This document shows, in pieces, positions 63,013 through 64,000 of a stretch of DNA of 64,000 bases. Origin of the DNA: Microbacterium sp. (lineage in GTDB: Bacteria > Actinomycetota > Actinomycetes > Actinomycetales > Microbacteriaceae); NCBI GenBank assembly GCA_017306415.1, contig JAFKIL010000001.1:682001-746000 (forward strand), written 5' to 3'. Under the pieces are notes generated by a model. The model made no database searches, was not told the origin of the DNA, and worked only from the letters and a program-made list of their open reading frames with translations. Made by a program: the position numbers and the translations under genes. Every line of letters begins with the position of its first letter. Position 1 is the stretch's first letter.

Positions 63013-64000
63013 GAGACTCCCTCCGGGCGCAGGTCGCGGCGCGCGCGACCGAGTCTTGACAGGATCGCACGGTACACGCGCTCGGTGTTCCGCCCGTCTC
63101 GGAACTCGTGCACCCGGGAACTCACCGCGCGGGCGTGTTCGATCCGGCGCTGATGGTCCTCCGCGTCGCCCAGCACAGCGGCCAGGCGAGGGATGACTGA
63201 CACCCAATCGCGAGCCCACCCCGACTCCGCGACGTCGTCGTACGACCCGTAGAAGCCGCGGGTGCGCGAGTAGTCCTCGGCGTCGGGCGCGAGGTAGACG
63301 ACGGGCACGGGGACGAGCGCAGAGTCGAAGATCAGTGACGAATAGTCGGTGATGAGCACATCGATGCCGGGGAGAATCGGTGTGACGTCGGGGACGAGCC
63401 CGCTGCCCAGGCTGCGCACCCGATCGGTCGGCGCGGGCGGCAGGTACTCCCCCGCGCCGAGCGGATGGGAACGGACGAGCAGGAGCGCGTCCTCGCGCCG
63501 GAGGATCTCCGTAAGAGCCGCCCAGTCGTGCGCGTCCGGAATGGCCGGATCCTGCTCGCCGTCCCGCCACGTCGGCGCGTAGAGCACGATCCTGGTCGCG
63601 GGATCGAAGGGCCCGGTCGCTGCGGCGATCGCCGCCCGCGCAGTGGCGCGTCGATCCGCGGGGTCTCCGTGAGCGAGCACGTCCACGCGCGGCTCGCCCG
63701 TCACGGGCACGCGGTCGTCCGGGAGCGAGAAGGCGGACTCCAGCCGGCCGCGGACGAGCTGCGACGCGGCCGGGATCACGTCGATGCCGCGCGTCGTCGC
63801 CCGGTAGAGGACAGCGAGGAGCCGTCGCGCGATCGGAGCGAGCGGCGTCCGCTCAATCGCGCGCGGCACTCGCACCGTCACCGGAGAGTCGATCCCGATG
63901 CGCTTCAGCGGAATCCCGTGCCACAGCTGGACGACGAAGGCGCCGGATACGCCGTAGCGGTTGACGTCCCCGAACCCGTGCGTGACGACGACGACGCGCG
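63009..64000 (-). CDS. CDP-glycerol glycerophosphotransferase-family protein, partial
   Basis: The C-terminal 330 residues of a second TagF-like enzyme; the 5' end lies beyond the window and the frame is open to base 63998. Visible motifs include VVVVTHGFGDVN and FVVQLWHGIPLKRIGID near the cut, then IVLYAPTWRDGEQDPA, LLLVRSHPLGAGEYLP and DVLITDYSSLIFDSALVPVPVVYLAP. It is followed with ATGA overlap by the paralogue at 61561. Two tandem paralogues suggest primase and polymerase roles in wall-polymer synthesis; that division is inference. Confidence 0.9.
   Translation of the reverse strand, partial: RVVVVTHGFGDVNRYGVSGAFVVQLWHGIPLKRIGIDSPVTVRVPRAIERTPLAPIARRLLAVLYRATTRGIDVIPAASQLVRGRLESAFSLPDDRVPVTGEPRVDVLAHGDPADRRATARAAIAAATGPFDPATRIVLYAPTWRDGEQDPAIPDAHDWAALTEILRREDALLLVRSHPLGAGEYLPPAPTDRVRSLGSGLVPDVTPILPGIDVLITDYSSLIFDSALVPVPVVYLAPDAEDYSRTRGFYGSYDDVAESGWARDWVSVIPRLAAVLGDAEDHQRRIEHARAVSSRVHEFRDGRNTERVYRAILSRLGRARRDLRPEGVS

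Overview
The window is about 64 kb of very GC-rich DNA with tightly packed genes, many overlapping by four bases (ATGA or GTGA). Gene content points to an actinobacterium, most likely Microbacteriaceae and Microbacterium-like: a DosR/DosS pair very close to the mycobacterial one, a DUF3039 protein, an actinobacterial Tad pilus locus, a maltokinase, Ku/LigD end joining, prfB-ftsE-ftsX-smpB gene order, and a tmRNA whose tag ends in KRTDFALAA. The species is inferred, not proven. No CRISPR array, transposase, integrase or rRNA was seen.

Region 1 (1-16.3 kb and 22.0-23.9 kb) reads as a DosR-type dormancy/hypoxia regulon. It holds the tail of a metal P-type ATPase, an alcohol dehydrogenase, three universal stress proteins, a GAF-GAF histidine kinase (DosS-like) and its response regulator (DosR), an SDR plus a PPOX flavoprotein, a beta-CASP RNase-like metallohydrolase, a 57-residue protein, PEP synthase, a CPBP protease, a GyrI-like protein, PfkB, small membrane proteins, and an exported bactofilin-like protein with a flavodoxin. 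Eleven copies of a 14-bp box close to GGGACCTTCGACCC precede these genes. At seven starts the box centre lies 41.5-42.5 bp before the start codon, no Shine-Dalgarno is visible, and a -10-like hexamer sits in register. Where the leader is longer, a good Shine-Dalgarno is present. This suggests one regulator driving both leaderless and leadered messages.

Region 2 (16.3-22.05 kb) is an arsenic-resistance block lying between two of those boxes: an ArsR, an ars-type flavoprotein, an ArsN-like acetyltransferase, an ArsR-ArsC fusion, an aquaporin-family channel and a CoA-disulfide-reductase-like enzyme. No ArsB or Acr3 pump is present. A VOC protein and a decayed cation-diffusion-facilitator fragment mark its right edge.

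Region 3 (23.9-36 kb) is mostly housekeeping: a FAD monooxygenase, a VOC/HxlR pair with a candidate operator, ssrA (tmRNA), smpB, ftsEX, prfB, two MFS transporters, an M20 peptidase, a SIMPL protein and a DHFR-like reductase.

Region 4 (36.1-40.6 kb) is a minimal Tad/Flp pilus locus (tadA-tadB-tadC-flp-tadE-tadE-tadG-like). Region 5 (40.6-54.7 kb) carries a membrane-anchored esterase, tRNA-Leu(UAG), a DedA protein, divergent ku/ligD, a CDF transporter, murI-rph-rdgB, pncB, DUF3039, and an ABC exporter whose ATPase has a roughly 325-residue low-complexity head. Region 6 (54.9-64 kb) has a nucleotidyltransferase, small unknown proteins, an XRE regulator, a maltokinase behind a full LacI-family operator match, and the start of a wall-glycopolymer cluster (CDP-glycerol-type transferases and a GT2 glycosyltransferase) that runs off the right edge.
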